Made by a program: the position numbers and the translations under genes. The notes beneath the pieces are model-generated. The model saw only the letters and a program-made list of their open reading frames with translations, searched no databases and was not told the origin of the DNA. 64,000 nt of DNA from the NCBI GenBank assembly GCA_031177355.1, contig JAPSGR010000004.1:1-64000 (forward strand). Direction: 5' to 3'. The stretch comes from Candidatus Nitrosocosmicus sp. (GTDB taxonomy: Archaea; Thermoproteota; Nitrososphaeria; Nitrososphaerales; Nitrososphaeraceae). Below, in pieces: positions 26,511-35,452 of the stretch (positions are counted from its first letter, which is position 1; the number at the start of each line of letters is the position of its first letter).

Positions 26511-27110
26511 GTGGTGGATCCTATTTATATCGTGACTTTTGAGGGTGTCTTTAAAACAGTAAAAGTATCGAAAGATCGGATTGGGTCCATTGTGGGAAAA
26601 AATGGGGTTATAAAATCTGAAATAGAATCCAAATGCAATGTTTTGTTAAATGTGGATGGGGAAACAGGAGATGTATCGATCAAATTAAGAGGTAATGATG
26701 CCTTGACACATAGCGGCGTCTTTAAAGCGTCAGAAATAATACTAGCTATTTCAAAAGGATTTTCGCCACAGAGAGCCTTTCGACTTTTATCGGACGAATG
26801 CATACTTCAACTCGTTGACCTCCGAGAATATTCCGGTAAATCATTAAATTCTTTAGACCGAATAAAATCTAGACTCATTGGACAAAATGGCAAGTTCCGC
26901 AAGAATCTTGAAGATTTTTCAGGCTCCGATATATCGATTTATGGTCATTTTGCAGGCTTTATAGGCACATTTGATGAAACTTCTCTAGCTTTGAATGCTA
27001 TACTTATGATATGCAAAGGGAGTTCACATAAGGCTGTGTATCATATGTTAGAAGAACACAAACGCAAGAAAAAGTTAGAGAGATTGGAACTTTGGGAAAA
27101 ATCAGATTAG
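26511..27110 (+). CDS. KH-domain RNA-binding protein, Dim2/Pno1-like
   Basis: A 199-residue protein with two KH domains. The first spans VKVSKDRIGSIVGKNGVIKSEIESKC (GKNG in place of GxxG), the second SRLIGQNGKFRKNLEDFSGSDISIYGHFAGFIG (GQNG). Between them SPQRAFRLLSDECILQLVDLREY matches archaeal Dim2/Pno1. The eukaryotic homologue binds the 3' end of pre-18S rRNA and helps 40S maturation; the archaeal one interacts with eIF2alpha and 16S rRNA. Clustering with rps17e supports a role in small-subunit assembly. Confidence 0.88.
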   Translation: MVDPIYIVTFEGVFKTVKVSKDRIGSIVGKNGVIKSEIESKCNVLLNVDGETGDVSIKLRGNDALTHSGVFKASEIILAISKGFSPQRAFRLLSDECILQLVDLREYSGKSLNSLDRIKSRLIGQNGKFRKNLEDFSGSDISIYGHFAGFIGTFDETSLALNAILMICKGSSHKAVYHMLEEHKRKKKLERLELWEKSD

Positions 27111-27226
27111 ATTCCCTATAACTGTTTGAATAATACCGCTCAAGGCATCACTTAATATCAATTCTCTTTGTTGTTGCTTGTACAATTATCAACTAGATAA
27201 AGGAGTATCATCAATGTTTTTTTACT

Positions 27227-27805
27227 TCAAGTAACTTTGCTTGTACCCCATCGTGTAAAAATGTCGTTATTTATATTAAATTGATCAAGAGTTTTCCCTA
27301 TTATATGTGAAATCATATCTTCAATTGTCTTTGGTCTATGATAAAACCCTGGCATTGCAGGCAGGATTACCACACCAATTTCCGATAATTTTAGCATATT
27401 AGTTATATGAATTTTCGACAAAGGAGTTTCCCTTGGAACGATAACGAGTCTTCTATTCTCTTTAATGGTTACAGAAGCAGCCCTAGAAATGAGGTTGTCA
27501 TCATATCCATTTGCTATGCTTGACATAGTCTTCATACTGCAAGGAATAATGGCCATCCCGTTTGTTTTAAAAGAACCACTTGATATCGCTGCGGCCATGT
27601 TAGTTTCTTCATAACTGAAATCTGCAACATTTAATATTTCATCTATATTTTCATCTGTTTCAATTTCGATATTTTTTTTAGCCCATTTACTTAAGACCAA
27701 ATGGGTTTCAATCTTTAGTTTAGCCAATGCCTGCAAAAATCTTATGCCGTAAATTACGCCAGAGCTTCCACTGATCCCTACCACCAATTTTAGATTTTCG
27801 CTCAT
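27227..27805 (-). CDS. ubiX: Flavin prenyltransferase, UbiX-like
   Basis: A 192-residue flavoprotein that joins dimethylallyl phosphate to FMN, making prenylated FMN for UbiD-type decarboxylases. The N-terminus VVGISGSSGVIYGIRFLQAL, the middle GMAIIPCSMKTMSSIANGYDDNLISRAASVTIKENRRLVIVPRETPLS and the end VILPAMPGFYHRPKTIEDMISHIIGK are all family blocks. Its UbiD partner is not in the window. Divergent from the PfkB gene. Confidence 0.88.
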   Translation of the reverse strand: MSENLKLVVGISGSSGVIYGIRFLQALAKLKIETHLVLSKWAKKNIEIETDENIDEILNVADFSYEETNMAAAISSGSFKTNGMAIIPCSMKTMSSIANGYDDNLISRAASVTIKENRRLVIVPRETPLSKIHITNMLKLSEIGVVILPAMPGFYHRPKTIEDMISHIIGKTLDQFNINNDIFTRWGTSKVT

Positions 27806-27862
27806 TATATTATTGAATTTGTATCCAATATTTTATATTAAATATTCTACTACCAATTCATC

Positions 27863-28771
27863 ATGCTTACAGTTTTTGGGTCGGTTGCCCTAGATACTAC
27901 TCGGACCCCTTTTGAAGTAAGAGAACGCGTTATGGGTGGAGCTGCAACATATGCATCTTTGGCCGCATCATTTTTTTCACCAGTCTCGTTAATTGGAGTT
28001 ATAGGCAATGATTTTCCAAATTCTTACTATACTCTCTTAGAAAAGAGATTAAATCTGGAGGGATTGGTACGTCATAATAATAAAAAAACCTTTTTTTATG
28101 ATTCTTCATTCGACTATGACTTATCTCACAGAACCACAAACTTAACTGAATTAAACGTGTTAGAAGATTTTGAACCAGTCGTACCCAAAGAATATGTTGA
28201 TTCTAAATATTTATACTTGGCAAATAACGACCCCGATCAAAATATAAAAATTATTTCCAAATTCAAAAATCCTCAGCTTATAGTATGCGACACAATAGAG
28301 TATTGGATAGAGAACAAGAAAGCTTCTGTGATATCAATGATGAAAAAAACACACGGTGTGGTTATAAATGATCAAGAAGCCCGATTACTTTGCAATAGTT
28401 CTAATTTGATTAAATGTGGCCGACAACTTTTATCATATGGCCCAAAATTTGTAGTAATCAAAAAGGGTGAACACGGAGTATTATTTTTTTATGATGATGT
28501 TATTATACCAATACCTGGTTATCCTTTAGAAACTGTAGTTGATCCTACGGGTGCCGGAGATTCCTTTGCCGGTGGTTTTATGGGTTACTTAATAGCTAAT
28601 AAAAAAGAAGATACATTTAACGATACTCAATTGTTGAAAGACTCTATTTTAATGGGTAGTGTTATGGGCACCTTCGCAATAGAATCATTTGGAACTGACA
28701 AGTTATTTGAAATAACTCTATCAGACATCCTGAATCGATTTGAACTTTACAAGAAAATGCTTTCGGTTTAG
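27863..28771 (+). CDS. PfkB-family carbohydrate or nucleoside kinase
   Basis: About 302 residues of the ribokinase-like fold. The N-terminal substrate block is GGAATYASLAASFFSPVSLIGVIGNDFP, and the ATP-site signature VVDPTGAGDSFAGGFMGYL contains the catalytic Asp of the GAGD motif. FVVIKKGEHGVLFF is the penultimate strand. The ATGs at the start fit a MLTVFGSVALDTTRTPF opening. The sugar or nucleoside acted on cannot be told; archaeal adenosine/cytidine kinases and ribokinases share this pattern. Confidence 0.85.
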   Translation: MLTVFGSVALDTTRTPFEVRERVMGGAATYASLAASFFSPVSLIGVIGNDFPNSYYTLLEKRLNLEGLVRHNNKKTFFYDSSFDYDLSHRTTNLTELNVLEDFEPVVPKEYVDSKYLYLANNDPDQNIKIISKFKNPQLIVCDTIEYWIENKKASVISMMKKTHGVVINDQEARLLCNSSNLIKCGRQLLSYGPKFVVIKKGEHGVLFFYDDVIIPIPGYPLETVVDPTGAGDSFAGGFMGYLIANKKEDTFNDTQLLKDSILMGSVMGTFAIESFGTDKLFEITLSDILNRFELYKKMLSV

Positions 28772-28827
28772 TTTTCAGAAAGCATTATTATCATCTTGTT
28801 TGCATTATTAAATGACTATCAAAATAA

Positions 28828-29418
28828 ATGAAAATTTTAATCCTTGATAATTTTGATTCATTCGTTTATAATATTTCTCAACTTGTAGGGTTATTAAATG
28901 CGTTACCTATTGTTATGCGAAATAACCAAATTGATGTCGAAGGTATTCGAAAAATGAGTCCTGATGCCATAGTTATTTCGCCTGGTCCAGGCCATCCAAA
29001 GTATAAAAAGGATTTTGGAATCTGTAATGATGTAATAACTAAACTTGGTCCATCAATCCCTATTTTAGGTATCTGCTTGGGTCATCAGGGCTTGGTACAC
29101 GCCTTTGGAGGTAAGGTCAAAAGGGCTAATGAAATTCGACATGGGAAAACAAGTAATATAGAATTTAATGAATACTCGAAATTATTTGAAGGGGTTAAGA
29201 ACCCATTTGTTGCGACACGATATCATTCATTAATTGCCGACAAATCTACATTCCCTAAATGCCTTAGAATTACATCGACGTCATTAGATGATGGTGAGAT
29301 TATGAGCGCTCGTCATGAAAAATATCTTATTGAGGGTATTCAATTTCATCCAGAATCTGTATTGACCACTGAAGGAAAAAAAATTCTTTTAAACTTCATA
29401 CAAATGGTGAAGAGATGA
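28828..29418 (+). CDS. trpG: Anthranilate synthase glutamine amidotransferase subunit
   Basis: A class I glutaminase that supplies ammonia to TrpE (or to PabB). LILDNFDSFVYNISQLVG is the canonical start, ISPGPGHPKYKKDFGIC and ILGICLGHQGLVHAFGG give the oxyanion and nucleophile Cys, and IEGIQFHPESVLTTEG carries His-Glu. 196 residues. The last 4 bp overlap trpD, so the pair is one operon. No trpE or pabB follows in the window, so the synthase subunit must be elsewhere. Confidence 0.88.
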   Translation: MKILILDNFDSFVYNISQLVGLLNALPIVMRNNQIDVEGIRKMSPDAIVISPGPGHPKYKKDFGICNDVITKLGPSIPILGICLGHQGLVHAFGGKVKRANEIRHGKTSNIEFNEYSKLFEGVKNPFVATRYHSLIADKSTFPKCLRITSTSLDDGEIMSARHEKYLIEGIQFHPESVLTTEGKKILLNFIQMVKR

Positions 29419-30560
29419 CTCATAGTTTCGATGGATCAAATTCAACTCAAGAAATTGAATTAATAAAAGAAAATCATCTTCTTAATCGATTAGTACTAAA
29501 AAAATTAGCACGCAATGAACATCTTGACCATGATGAGATATTTCAAGTGATAAGAAACATTACCAGCGGAAAATGTTCGAAAGTTTTTGTTTCTGCTTTT
29601 TTAATGGCCTTGGCAGTAAATGGTGAGAACCATAATGAATATTCTGGTGTAATCGAAGCTGTAAGGTCCGCATCAGTTAGAATTTCTCCAACGTCCAGGT
29701 TCCCATTGGTAGATAATTGTGGGACAGGGGGTGACATGTTGAATACATTTAACATAAGCACAGCCGCAGCAATTATTGCCAGCTCATGTAACAGGGTTGC
29801 TGTCGCCAAGCACGGGAATCGATCTTCCTCTGGCCTAAGTGGAAGCGCCGATTTGTTTGAACATATAGGATACCCATTAGAAAATAAAGATTTGAACCGA
29901 ACAGAAAAGTCAATAGAAACATTCGGGTTGGGTTTTCTGTTTGCTCCCAATTATCATCCTGGATTAAAAAATGTATCTCAAATTAGAAAGGAATTAGGAG
30001 TACAAACTATTTTTAATAAAATTGGACCATTGTGTAATCCTTGTAGTAACTTATATGCTCAGGCTATTGGTGTAGCGGATCCGTTACTATTAATTACTAT
30101 TCCTAAGATAATTCCAATGCTTGGACTTGAGCGAGCAATGATCGTTCATTCTGAAGATGGAATGGATGAACTTTCTACAACTTGTAAAAACACGGTTATC
30201 CATGTTATCCAAAATGAAGGGAAATATTTAACTCATACGGAAATTCTTGATCCACGGATACTGGGGATACCAAGAGCTTCAATTAGTGATATAGCAGTAA
30301 GAAGTAAAAATGATGCGATTAATGAAAGTTTGCGCGTAATTTACGGGAAATATCGCAATAATCCCAAAGAAAATATCGTCCTTCTCAATAGTGCCGCTAT
30401 TCTGGTTGTAGGAAATATAGTGAACACATTTGAGGAAGGTCTGAACATTACTCGAGAATGTGTTAGAGAAGGACGACCTCAAAAACTATTGCAAAAGATG
30501 ATAAAAAGCATTGGAGATATTAGCAAATTGGAAATGGCTGAAAAAGCACTCGATGTATAA
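29415..30560 (+). CDS. trpD: Anthranilate phosphoribosyltransferase
   Basis: Transfers phosphoribose from PRPP to anthranilate in tryptophan synthesis. The signature VDNCGTGGDMLNTFNISTAAAIIASSCNRVAVAKHGNRSSSG carries the PRPP and Mg sites, followed by SGSADLFEHIGYP and LGFLFAPNYHPGLKNVSQIRKELGVQTIFNKIGPLCNP, the anthranilate tunnel. 381 residues, with an N-terminal extension of about 25-30 residues over the usual archaeal form. Overlaps trpG by 4 bp. Confidence 0.93.
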   Translation: MTHSFDGSNSTQEIELIKENHLLNRLVLKKLARNEHLDHDEIFQVIRNITSGKCSKVFVSAFLMALAVNGENHNEYSGVIEAVRSASVRISPTSRFPLVDNCGTGGDMLNTFNISTAAAIIASSCNRVAVAKHGNRSSSGLSGSADLFEHIGYPLENKDLNRTEKSIETFGLGFLFAPNYHPGLKNVSQIRKELGVQTIFNKIGPLCNPCSNLYAQAIGVADPLLLITIPKIIPMLGLERAMIVHSEDGMDELSTTCKNTVIHVIQNEGKYLTHTEILDPRILGIPRASISDIAVRSKNDAINESLRVIYGKYRNNPKENIVLLNSAAILVVGNIVNTFEEGLNITRECVREGRPQKLLQKMIKSIGDISKLEMAEKALDV

Positions 30561-30573
30561 TCAATAAAGATCA

Positions 30574-31200
30574 TTAGACCAAGAAGTTGTTAATCCTGCT
30601 ACTTTCCTGAGGGCTATAACCTTTGCAGAGTAAATAGATTTCACTACTCTGTTTTCTGCTTGCGTCAGGCTTAGTTATGATCACATTTGAAAATATTCTT
30701 TTGGTGTCTGCAATAAATTCTGAAGTTGTTTCACCCTGAAATAATTTATACAAAGCGTTTCCATCAACTCTAAGAATTTTTTTTGTTATCTCTAATGCTT
30801 TTCTGGTTAGGTCGATTTGTTTTAAATGATCAATTTCCCATAATCCTGATACGTTTGGAGCAAGGTCAGAAAGTACCAAATCTGCTTTACCATCTAAATA
30901 TTTTAGAATCAAGCTTAGTGTTTCTGTGTCGTCTACATCTCTAATAATAGTGATGACATTTGGAATCGGATCTATGCTCTTTAAATCTACACCTATAACC
31001 ATACCGCCTTTACCTACAACTTTAGATGCTAATTGCAACCAGCCACCTGGTGCGGATCCAATATCAACAATTTTCATGCCCTTTTTTAGAATGTGGTAGG
31101 ACTTGTTTAGTTGTGATAGTTTGTACACCGCCCTACTTCTATAATTATTTTCCTTAGCTAATTTTCGATATTGATCCCTTCTAGCATCAGCAAGTTTCAA
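30574..31200 (-). CDS. rlmE: 23S rRNA 2'-O-methyltransferase, RlmE/FtsJ family
   Basis: A 208-residue SAM-dependent methyltransferase. YRSRAVYKLSQLNKSYHILKKG carries the first catalytic Lys, VDIGSAPGGWLQLAS is the SAM motif I, and DLVLSDLAPNVSGLWEIDH gives the catalytic Asp with the following LYKLFQGE (Lys, Glu), completing K-D-K-E. Bacterial RlmE methylates U2552 of 23S rRNA; archaeal relatives methylate equivalent or tRNA sites, so the substrate is by family. Convergent with trpD. Confidence 0.9.
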   Translation of the reverse strand: MKLADARRDQYRKLAKENNYRSRAVYKLSQLNKSYHILKKGMKIVDIGSAPGGWLQLASKVVGKGGMVIGVDLKSIDPIPNVITIIRDVDDTETLSLILKYLDGKADLVLSDLAPNVSGLWEIDHLKQIDLTRKALEITKKILRVDGNALYKLFQGETTSEFIADTKRIFSNVIITKPDASRKQSSEIYLLCKGYSPQESSRINNFLV

Positions 31201-31299
31201 TCTTTATTTCTTAGAAAATTAACTGGTGTAAGCGTAATAATTGTTTCCTAGTGATAAATCCAGAAATGTTTTTTATGGGATAGAGCATTAAAAAATTTT

Positions 31300-31833
31300 G
31301 TGCAATTGAATATCGACCACATTCACAACTTGATCCAAAATTATCCTGACTTTCCTAAACAAGGAATTCTGTTTAGGGACATAACTCCCGTATTTAGAGA
31401 CATTCAATCATTAAATATTCTTGGAGAATTTTTTTATGAAAAATTTAGGGACATAGATATTGATTACGTTGCTGGAATTGAGGCCCGAGGATTCATCTTA
31501 GCTACCTTACTTGGTTTAAAATTCAAGAAAGGCGTTATTATGATACGAAAAGCTGGTAAATTACCCGGAAGTACAATAAAACAAGATTATGATATAGAAT
31601 ATGGAACAGCTACGATGGAAATGCAGCGTGATTCGATGAAAAAGGGCGATAGGGTTCTTATTGCGGATGATCTCCTTGCCACTGGAGGTACGGCTGCTAC
31701 TGCAGCTAAACTAGTCGAAGAATTAGGAGGAACTGTATCTGGATTTGCAATAATAGTCGAACTATTATCTCTTGGTGGTGGAAAACTGTTAAAGTCTAAG
31801 GGTTATCCCCTTTGTTCAATGGTGAGTTACTAG
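31300..31833 (+). CDS. apt: Adenine phosphoribosyltransferase
   Basis: Salvages adenine to AMP with PRPP. The N-terminus has the PDFPKQGILFRDITPVFRD block typical of Apt, DYVAGIEARGFILA follows, and the PRPP-binding loop is VLIADDLLATGGTAAAT-like (DDLLATGGT). The start is GTG at 31300. 177 residues, normal size. The stop overlaps the mtnP start, so both are made from one mRNA: mtnP releases adenine from methylthioadenosine and Apt recaptures it. Confidence 0.93.
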   Translation: MQLNIDHIHNLIQNYPDFPKQGILFRDITPVFRDIQSLNILGEFFYEKFRDIDIDYVAGIEARGFILATLLGLKFKKGVIMIRKAGKLPGSTIKQDYDIEYGTATMEMQRDSMKKGDRVLIADDLLATGGTAATAAKLVEELGGTVSGFAIIVELLSLGGGKLLKSKGYPLCSMVSY

Positions 31834-32639
31834 TGCTTTCAGATGATGAACCAGTTGAAATCGCAGTAATTGGTGGCACTGGCATCTATGACACCAATTT
31901 ATTTAAGGAAGAACAATCTTTCAGACCCCAAACTCCATTTGGGGACATTTCTGACGCGATAGTCGTAGGAAGATTTGAGAATAAAAAAGTCGCCTTTCTG
32001 CCTAGACATGGTAGAGGACATAAAATACCTCCTCATATGGTAAATTATAGAGCTAATATTTGGGCACTGAAGGAGTTAGGAGTAAAAAGGATCTTAGCAC
32101 CATCTGCAGTTGGAAGTTTAGGTTATGACTTTAAACCTGGCGATGTAATGCTCCCTGACCAATTTATTGATCTTACAAAAAATCGTGAATATACATTTTA
32201 TGATGGACCACAGGTTTGTCATATCTCACTCGCAGACCCATTTTGTTCAGATTTGAGAAAAGTGGCCAAGAACTGTATTAACAAGCTTGGCATTCGTTAT
32301 CACGATAAGGGAACTTATATCTGTATAGAGGGTCCACGCTTTTCTACCAGAGCCGAGTCTAGGGTATTTAGAGATGTGTTAAAAGCAGATATAATCGGAA
32401 TGACTTTGGTTCCTGAGTGTATACTAGCAAGAGAATCTGAGATATGTTACCTTTCCATTGCTACTATTACTGATTATGATGTATGGGCCGATAAACCTGT
32501 GTCATCGAAGGAAATTATAGAAACCTTGAATAAGAACGTTGAAAATACGAAAGATATTCTTTCAAATGTAATTCCATTAATTACTAAAGAAAGGATGGAT
32601 TGTAGTTGTAAGAACGCGCTTAAAGATGCACTACTATAA
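31833..32639 (+). CDS. mtnP: S-methyl-5'-thioadenosine phosphorylase
   Basis: Phosphorolyses methylthioadenosine (a by-product of polyamine and SAM reactions) to adenine and methylthioribose-1-phosphate. IAVIGGTGIYD is the phosphate-binding start, PRHGRGHKIPPHMVNYRANIWAL and ICIEGPRFSTRAESR are conserved, and IIGMTLVPECILARE is the purine/ribose site. I choose GTG at 31833, which overlaps the apt stop (TAGTG); the TTG at 31812 only adds residues read inside apt. Inosine or guanosine may also be substrates in archaea. Confidence 0.9.
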   Translation: MLSDDEPVEIAVIGGTGIYDTNLFKEEQSFRPQTPFGDISDAIVVGRFENKKVAFLPRHGRGHKIPPHMVNYRANIWALKELGVKRILAPSAVGSLGYDFKPGDVMLPDQFIDLTKNREYTFYDGPQVCHISLADPFCSDLRKVAKNCINKLGIRYHDKGTYICIEGPRFSTRAESRVFRDVLKADIIGMTLVPECILARESEICYLSIATITDYDVWADKPVSSKEIIETLNKNVENTKDILSNVIPLITKERMDCSCKNALKDALL

Positions 32640-32646
32640 AATGGAT

Positions 32647-32946
32647 CTATTTATTTTTTTTAGCTAAAATAGTAACGTCGCCTTCTATAATTTTTCTTTG
32701 AACAATTTGCACGATTATTTCAGGATCAAATCCTAGCTTTTTGATATCGTTGGAACTCGTCTTTGAGATTTTGACATTTACGTTATGTCCACCGATGCGT
32801 CCAAATGCTATTGCAGTAAATGCGATTCTAATGTCGTTCATAAAAAAGAATCCTGATAATTTACTTGCGACCGAACCTTCGACTACATTTTTGATGTTAA
32901 TATCTAATTTTAGATTATAATATTTTTCGGGATATTCATTAATCAT
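32647..32946 (-). CDS. Hypothetical protein, 99 aa
   Basis: A small, soluble, beta-rich protein (LKLDINIKNVVEGSVASKLSGFFFMNDIRIAFTAIAFGRIGGHNV). It lies 1 bp after the upstream gene on the same strand, within a three-gene cluster that starts at 33768. No family or function is recognised. Confidence 0.55.
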   Translation of the reverse strand: MINEYPEKYYNLKLDINIKNVVEGSVASKLSGFFFMNDIRIAFTAIAFGRIGGHNVNVKISKTSSNDIKKLGFDPEIIVQIVQRKIIEGDVTILAKKNK

Positions 32947-32947
32947 A

Positions 32948-33367
32948 TTAAGTCAATTCTTTGGTAACTTCTATGCTTTTATTTACATTCTCTGATACTG
33001 AAAAGCTCCACCATTCTTTATCAATTATCTTGTAATTTGACGTTTCAACTGTAATTTTAGATTCTTCGTCTGTATCTACGAATTCATTCTTGCCTTCCTT
33101 TACAACACTTATCAATCTCCATTTATCTTTGCCTTTTCTGAACCTATTTACAGCTACCGCCCATACTTCTTGTTCGCTAATTTGAGGCATGCCTATTTTA
33201 TCAGCAATATCAAGAATTCCTAATCTTTTTTCCTCACAAAATAGCCTTTTTGTAATTAGACTTCTCCAGATATCTACAGCTCCGATATTTCTACCGTTCT
33301 CATTGATGTTTATTACACCAAAGTAAGTAACCTTGTCTTTATTATTGGAAGAAGTTGACGATTGCAT
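32948..33367 (-). CDS. Hypothetical protein, about 139 aa
   Basis: The likely start is the ATG at 33367 (MQSSTSSNNKDKVTYFGVININENGRNIGAVD). The ORF-track start at 33421 would add MFYNVMPKYGNIYYFIFE and overlap the upstream gene. The domain is alpha/beta with two Trp-containing motifs (DKWRLISVVKEG, DKEWWSFSVSENV). No family is recognised. Co-transcribed with the genes on either side. Confidence 0.5.
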   Translation of the reverse strand: MQSSTSSNNKDKVTYFGVININENGRNIGAVDIWRSLITKRLFCEEKRLGILDIADKIGMPQISEQEVWAVAVNRFRKGKDKWRLISVVKEGKNEFVDTDEESKITVETSNYKIIDKEWWSFSVSENVNKSIEVTKELT

Positions 33368-33420
33368 CTCAAATATAAAATAATAAATATTCCCATATTT
33401 AGGCATTACATTATAAAACA

Positions 33421-33768
33421 CTATGGAGAATTTTGATATTTTTCAACCATTATTGCTAATTGATCGATTTTTAAATTCTTCTTAAATTCTCTATTATTGG
33501 CTTCGCAAATCTTTCGATAACGATTAACTACTGCAAACCTCGGATGCAACGCTCTAAATTCGTTTTTGTTTATTTCAATTACCATACCCTTCAATTCTAA
33601 TGCTTTTGAAATCTCAATTATTTCGCTATTTGATTTGTTGAGGCTATTTTGGATTTCCTTTGGATTACTATTTTCGGCTTTTATTAATGCCAAGAAAACC
33701 GCGACTTCTAATTCATTCATCTCGAGTTCTTTCATTAAGTGTGTTTTGATAATGTCTGATTGATTCAA
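33421..33768 (-). CDS. TrmB-like winged-helix protein, 115 aa
   Basis: The sequence LEMNELEVAVFLALIKAENSNPKEIQNSLNKSNSEIIEISKALELKGMVIEINKNEFRALHPRFAVVNRYRKIC matches a winged-helix DNA-binding domain of the TrmB/sugar-specific regulator type, including the final wing followed by a linker. It has no sensor domain. It is the first gene of the cluster to 32647. Its regulated genes are unknown; the divergent abfD gene is a candidate by position. Confidence 0.6.
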   Translation of the reverse strand: MNQSDIIKTHLMKELEMNELEVAVFLALIKAENSNPKEIQNSLNKSNSEIIEISKALELKGMVIEINKNEFRALHPRFAVVNRYRKICEANNREFKKNLKIDQLAIMVEKYQNSP

Positions 33769-33850
33769 CTGAGATAATGATAAGGTTAATTACAATTAAG
33801 TTATAGGTTGAAGGAGGTACACTGGCAAAATTAAATAACATACAAATATT

Positions 33851-33860
33851 CAAATATAAT
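33851..33860 (+). promoter_or_regulatory. TATA box for abfD
   Basis: CAAATATAAT lies about 23-25 bp before the ATG at 33878, consistent with a leaderless transcript for the 4-hydroxybutyryl-CoA dehydratase gene. Confidence 0.45.
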
Positions 33861-33877
33861 CCCGTTCAATTTAATAT

Positions 33878-35410
33878 ATGCCTATTAAGAATGGATCTGA
33901 GTATATTGAAAGTCTAAGAAATAGAAATTTACAGGTTTATCTCTTTGGAGAGTTGGTAAAGGAGCCAGTTGATCATCCTATGATTAGACCCTCTATAAAT
34001 GCAGTTGCAGCCACTTACGATATTGCTGTAGAGGATCCAGAAATAGGTTCGGCAAAATCGTCATTGACTGGCATGCAAGTAAATAGATTTTTGCATATTG
34101 CTGAAAGCTCTCAGGATTTGGTAAATCAAAATAAAATGCAACGAAAGTTGGGACAACAGACGGGAACTTGTTTTCAAAGATGTGTAGGTATGGATGCATT
34201 AAATTCATTATATTCAACAACTTTTGAGATTGATAAGAAATATCAAACTCCATATCACTCCCGACTGACCGAGTTTATTAAAAAAATTCAATATGAAAAT
34301 CATGTGATAGGAGGTACTATGACCGATGTGAAGGGTGATCGAAGCTTATCTCCATCCCAACAGGAAGATCCAGATATGTTTGTTCATATCATAAAAAGGG
34401 ACGATAAAGGTGTGTATATTAAAGGTGCAAAAGCGCATCAAACAGGATGTATCAATTCTCATTGGCTTATAGTCATGCCTACTATGAGGCTCAGACCAGA
34501 AGACAAGGATTACGCAATTGTGGGAGCTATCCCAGTTGATGCTGAAGGAATTACCTATATTTATGGCAGACAATCTTGTGATACAAGGAGCATGGAGGAA
34601 GGTGATCTAGACGCCGGCAATTCGCAATTTTCAGGACAGGAGGCGTTGATAATATTCGATAATGTATTCATTCCTAATGATCTGATCTTTATGGAAGGCG
34701 AAGTAGAATTTGCATCGATGCTTGTCGAAAGATTTACGTGTTATCATAGAAGAAGTTATGTCTGCAAGACCGGATTAGGCGATGTATTAATAGGAGCATC
34801 CGCAGCTATTGCAGAGTACAACGGAATATCGAATGCTTCTCATATTAAAGACAAATTGATTGAGATGACTCATCTTAATGAAACTATTTTTGCTGCAGGA
34901 ATTGCTTCCTCTCATCAAGCATATAAAACAGAGTCTGGTAATTTCATAAATGATGAAATGCTTTCAAATGTCTGTAAACATAACGTTACACGTTTTCCCT
35001 ATGAAATAGGGCGCCTTGCACAAGATATCGCAGGTGGTCTGATGGTTACAATGCCATCCGAAAAGGACTTCAGAGGATCCATAACAGGTCCGTTACTGGA
35101 CAAATATTTGAAAGGAAGAAAGGGTGTTTCAACAGAAGATAGAGTCAGAATACTTCGCTTAATAGAAAACATGACGCTTGGCAGAAATGCGGTTGGGTAT
35201 TTAACTGAATCTATGCACGGGGCTGGTTCGCCCCAAGCTCAGAGAATTCAGATTGCAAGACAAATGCAGTTGGAATACAAGAAAAAATTAGCAAGAAAAT
35301 TAGCGAAAGTTCCTGAGAGTGAGAGTTCAAATCCTTCTCCGTTACTAGCTGAATCTTCAGACTACTTTGATAGAATATTTGGATTAAAAGACAGGCCAAA
35401 GAATCAGTAA
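33878..35410 (+). CDS. abfD: 4-hydroxybutyryl-CoA dehydratase
   Basis: A flavin and [4Fe-4S] enzyme that dehydrates 4-hydroxybutyryl-CoA to crotonyl-CoA, a diagnostic step of the 3-hydroxypropionate/4-hydroxybutyrate CO2-fixation cycle. It belongs to the 4-hydroxyphenylacetate 3-hydroxylase family, 510 residues. FeS ligand candidates are Cys98 and Cys102 in TGTCFQRCVGMD, and His290 and Cys296 in ERFTCYHRRSYVCKTGLGDV. Substrate-loop residues follow in HQTGCINSHW. The last two ligands are one residue closer than I recall for the clostridial enzyme. Single gene with its own TATA box. Confidence 0.9.
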   Translation: MPIKNGSEYIESLRNRNLQVYLFGELVKEPVDHPMIRPSINAVAATYDIAVEDPEIGSAKSSLTGMQVNRFLHIAESSQDLVNQNKMQRKLGQQTGTCFQRCVGMDALNSLYSTTFEIDKKYQTPYHSRLTEFIKKIQYENHVIGGTMTDVKGDRSLSPSQQEDPDMFVHIIKRDDKGVYIKGAKAHQTGCINSHWLIVMPTMRLRPEDKDYAIVGAIPVDAEGITYIYGRQSCDTRSMEEGDLDAGNSQFSGQEALIIFDNVFIPNDLIFMEGEVEFASMLVERFTCYHRRSYVCKTGLGDVLIGASAAIAEYNGISNASHIKDKLIEMTHLNETIFAAGIASSHQAYKTESGNFINDEMLSNVCKHNVTRFPYEIGRLAQDIAGGLMVTMPSEKDFRGSITGPLLDKYLKGRKGVSTEDRVRILRLIENMTLGRNAVGYLTESMHGAGSPQAQRIQIARQMQLEYKKKLARKLAKVPESESSNPSPLLAESSDYFDRIFGLKDRPKNQ

Positions 35411-35452
35411 ATAGGAAGTGAGTTGTGTCCGCCAAGGACACATTCAGTTCTA

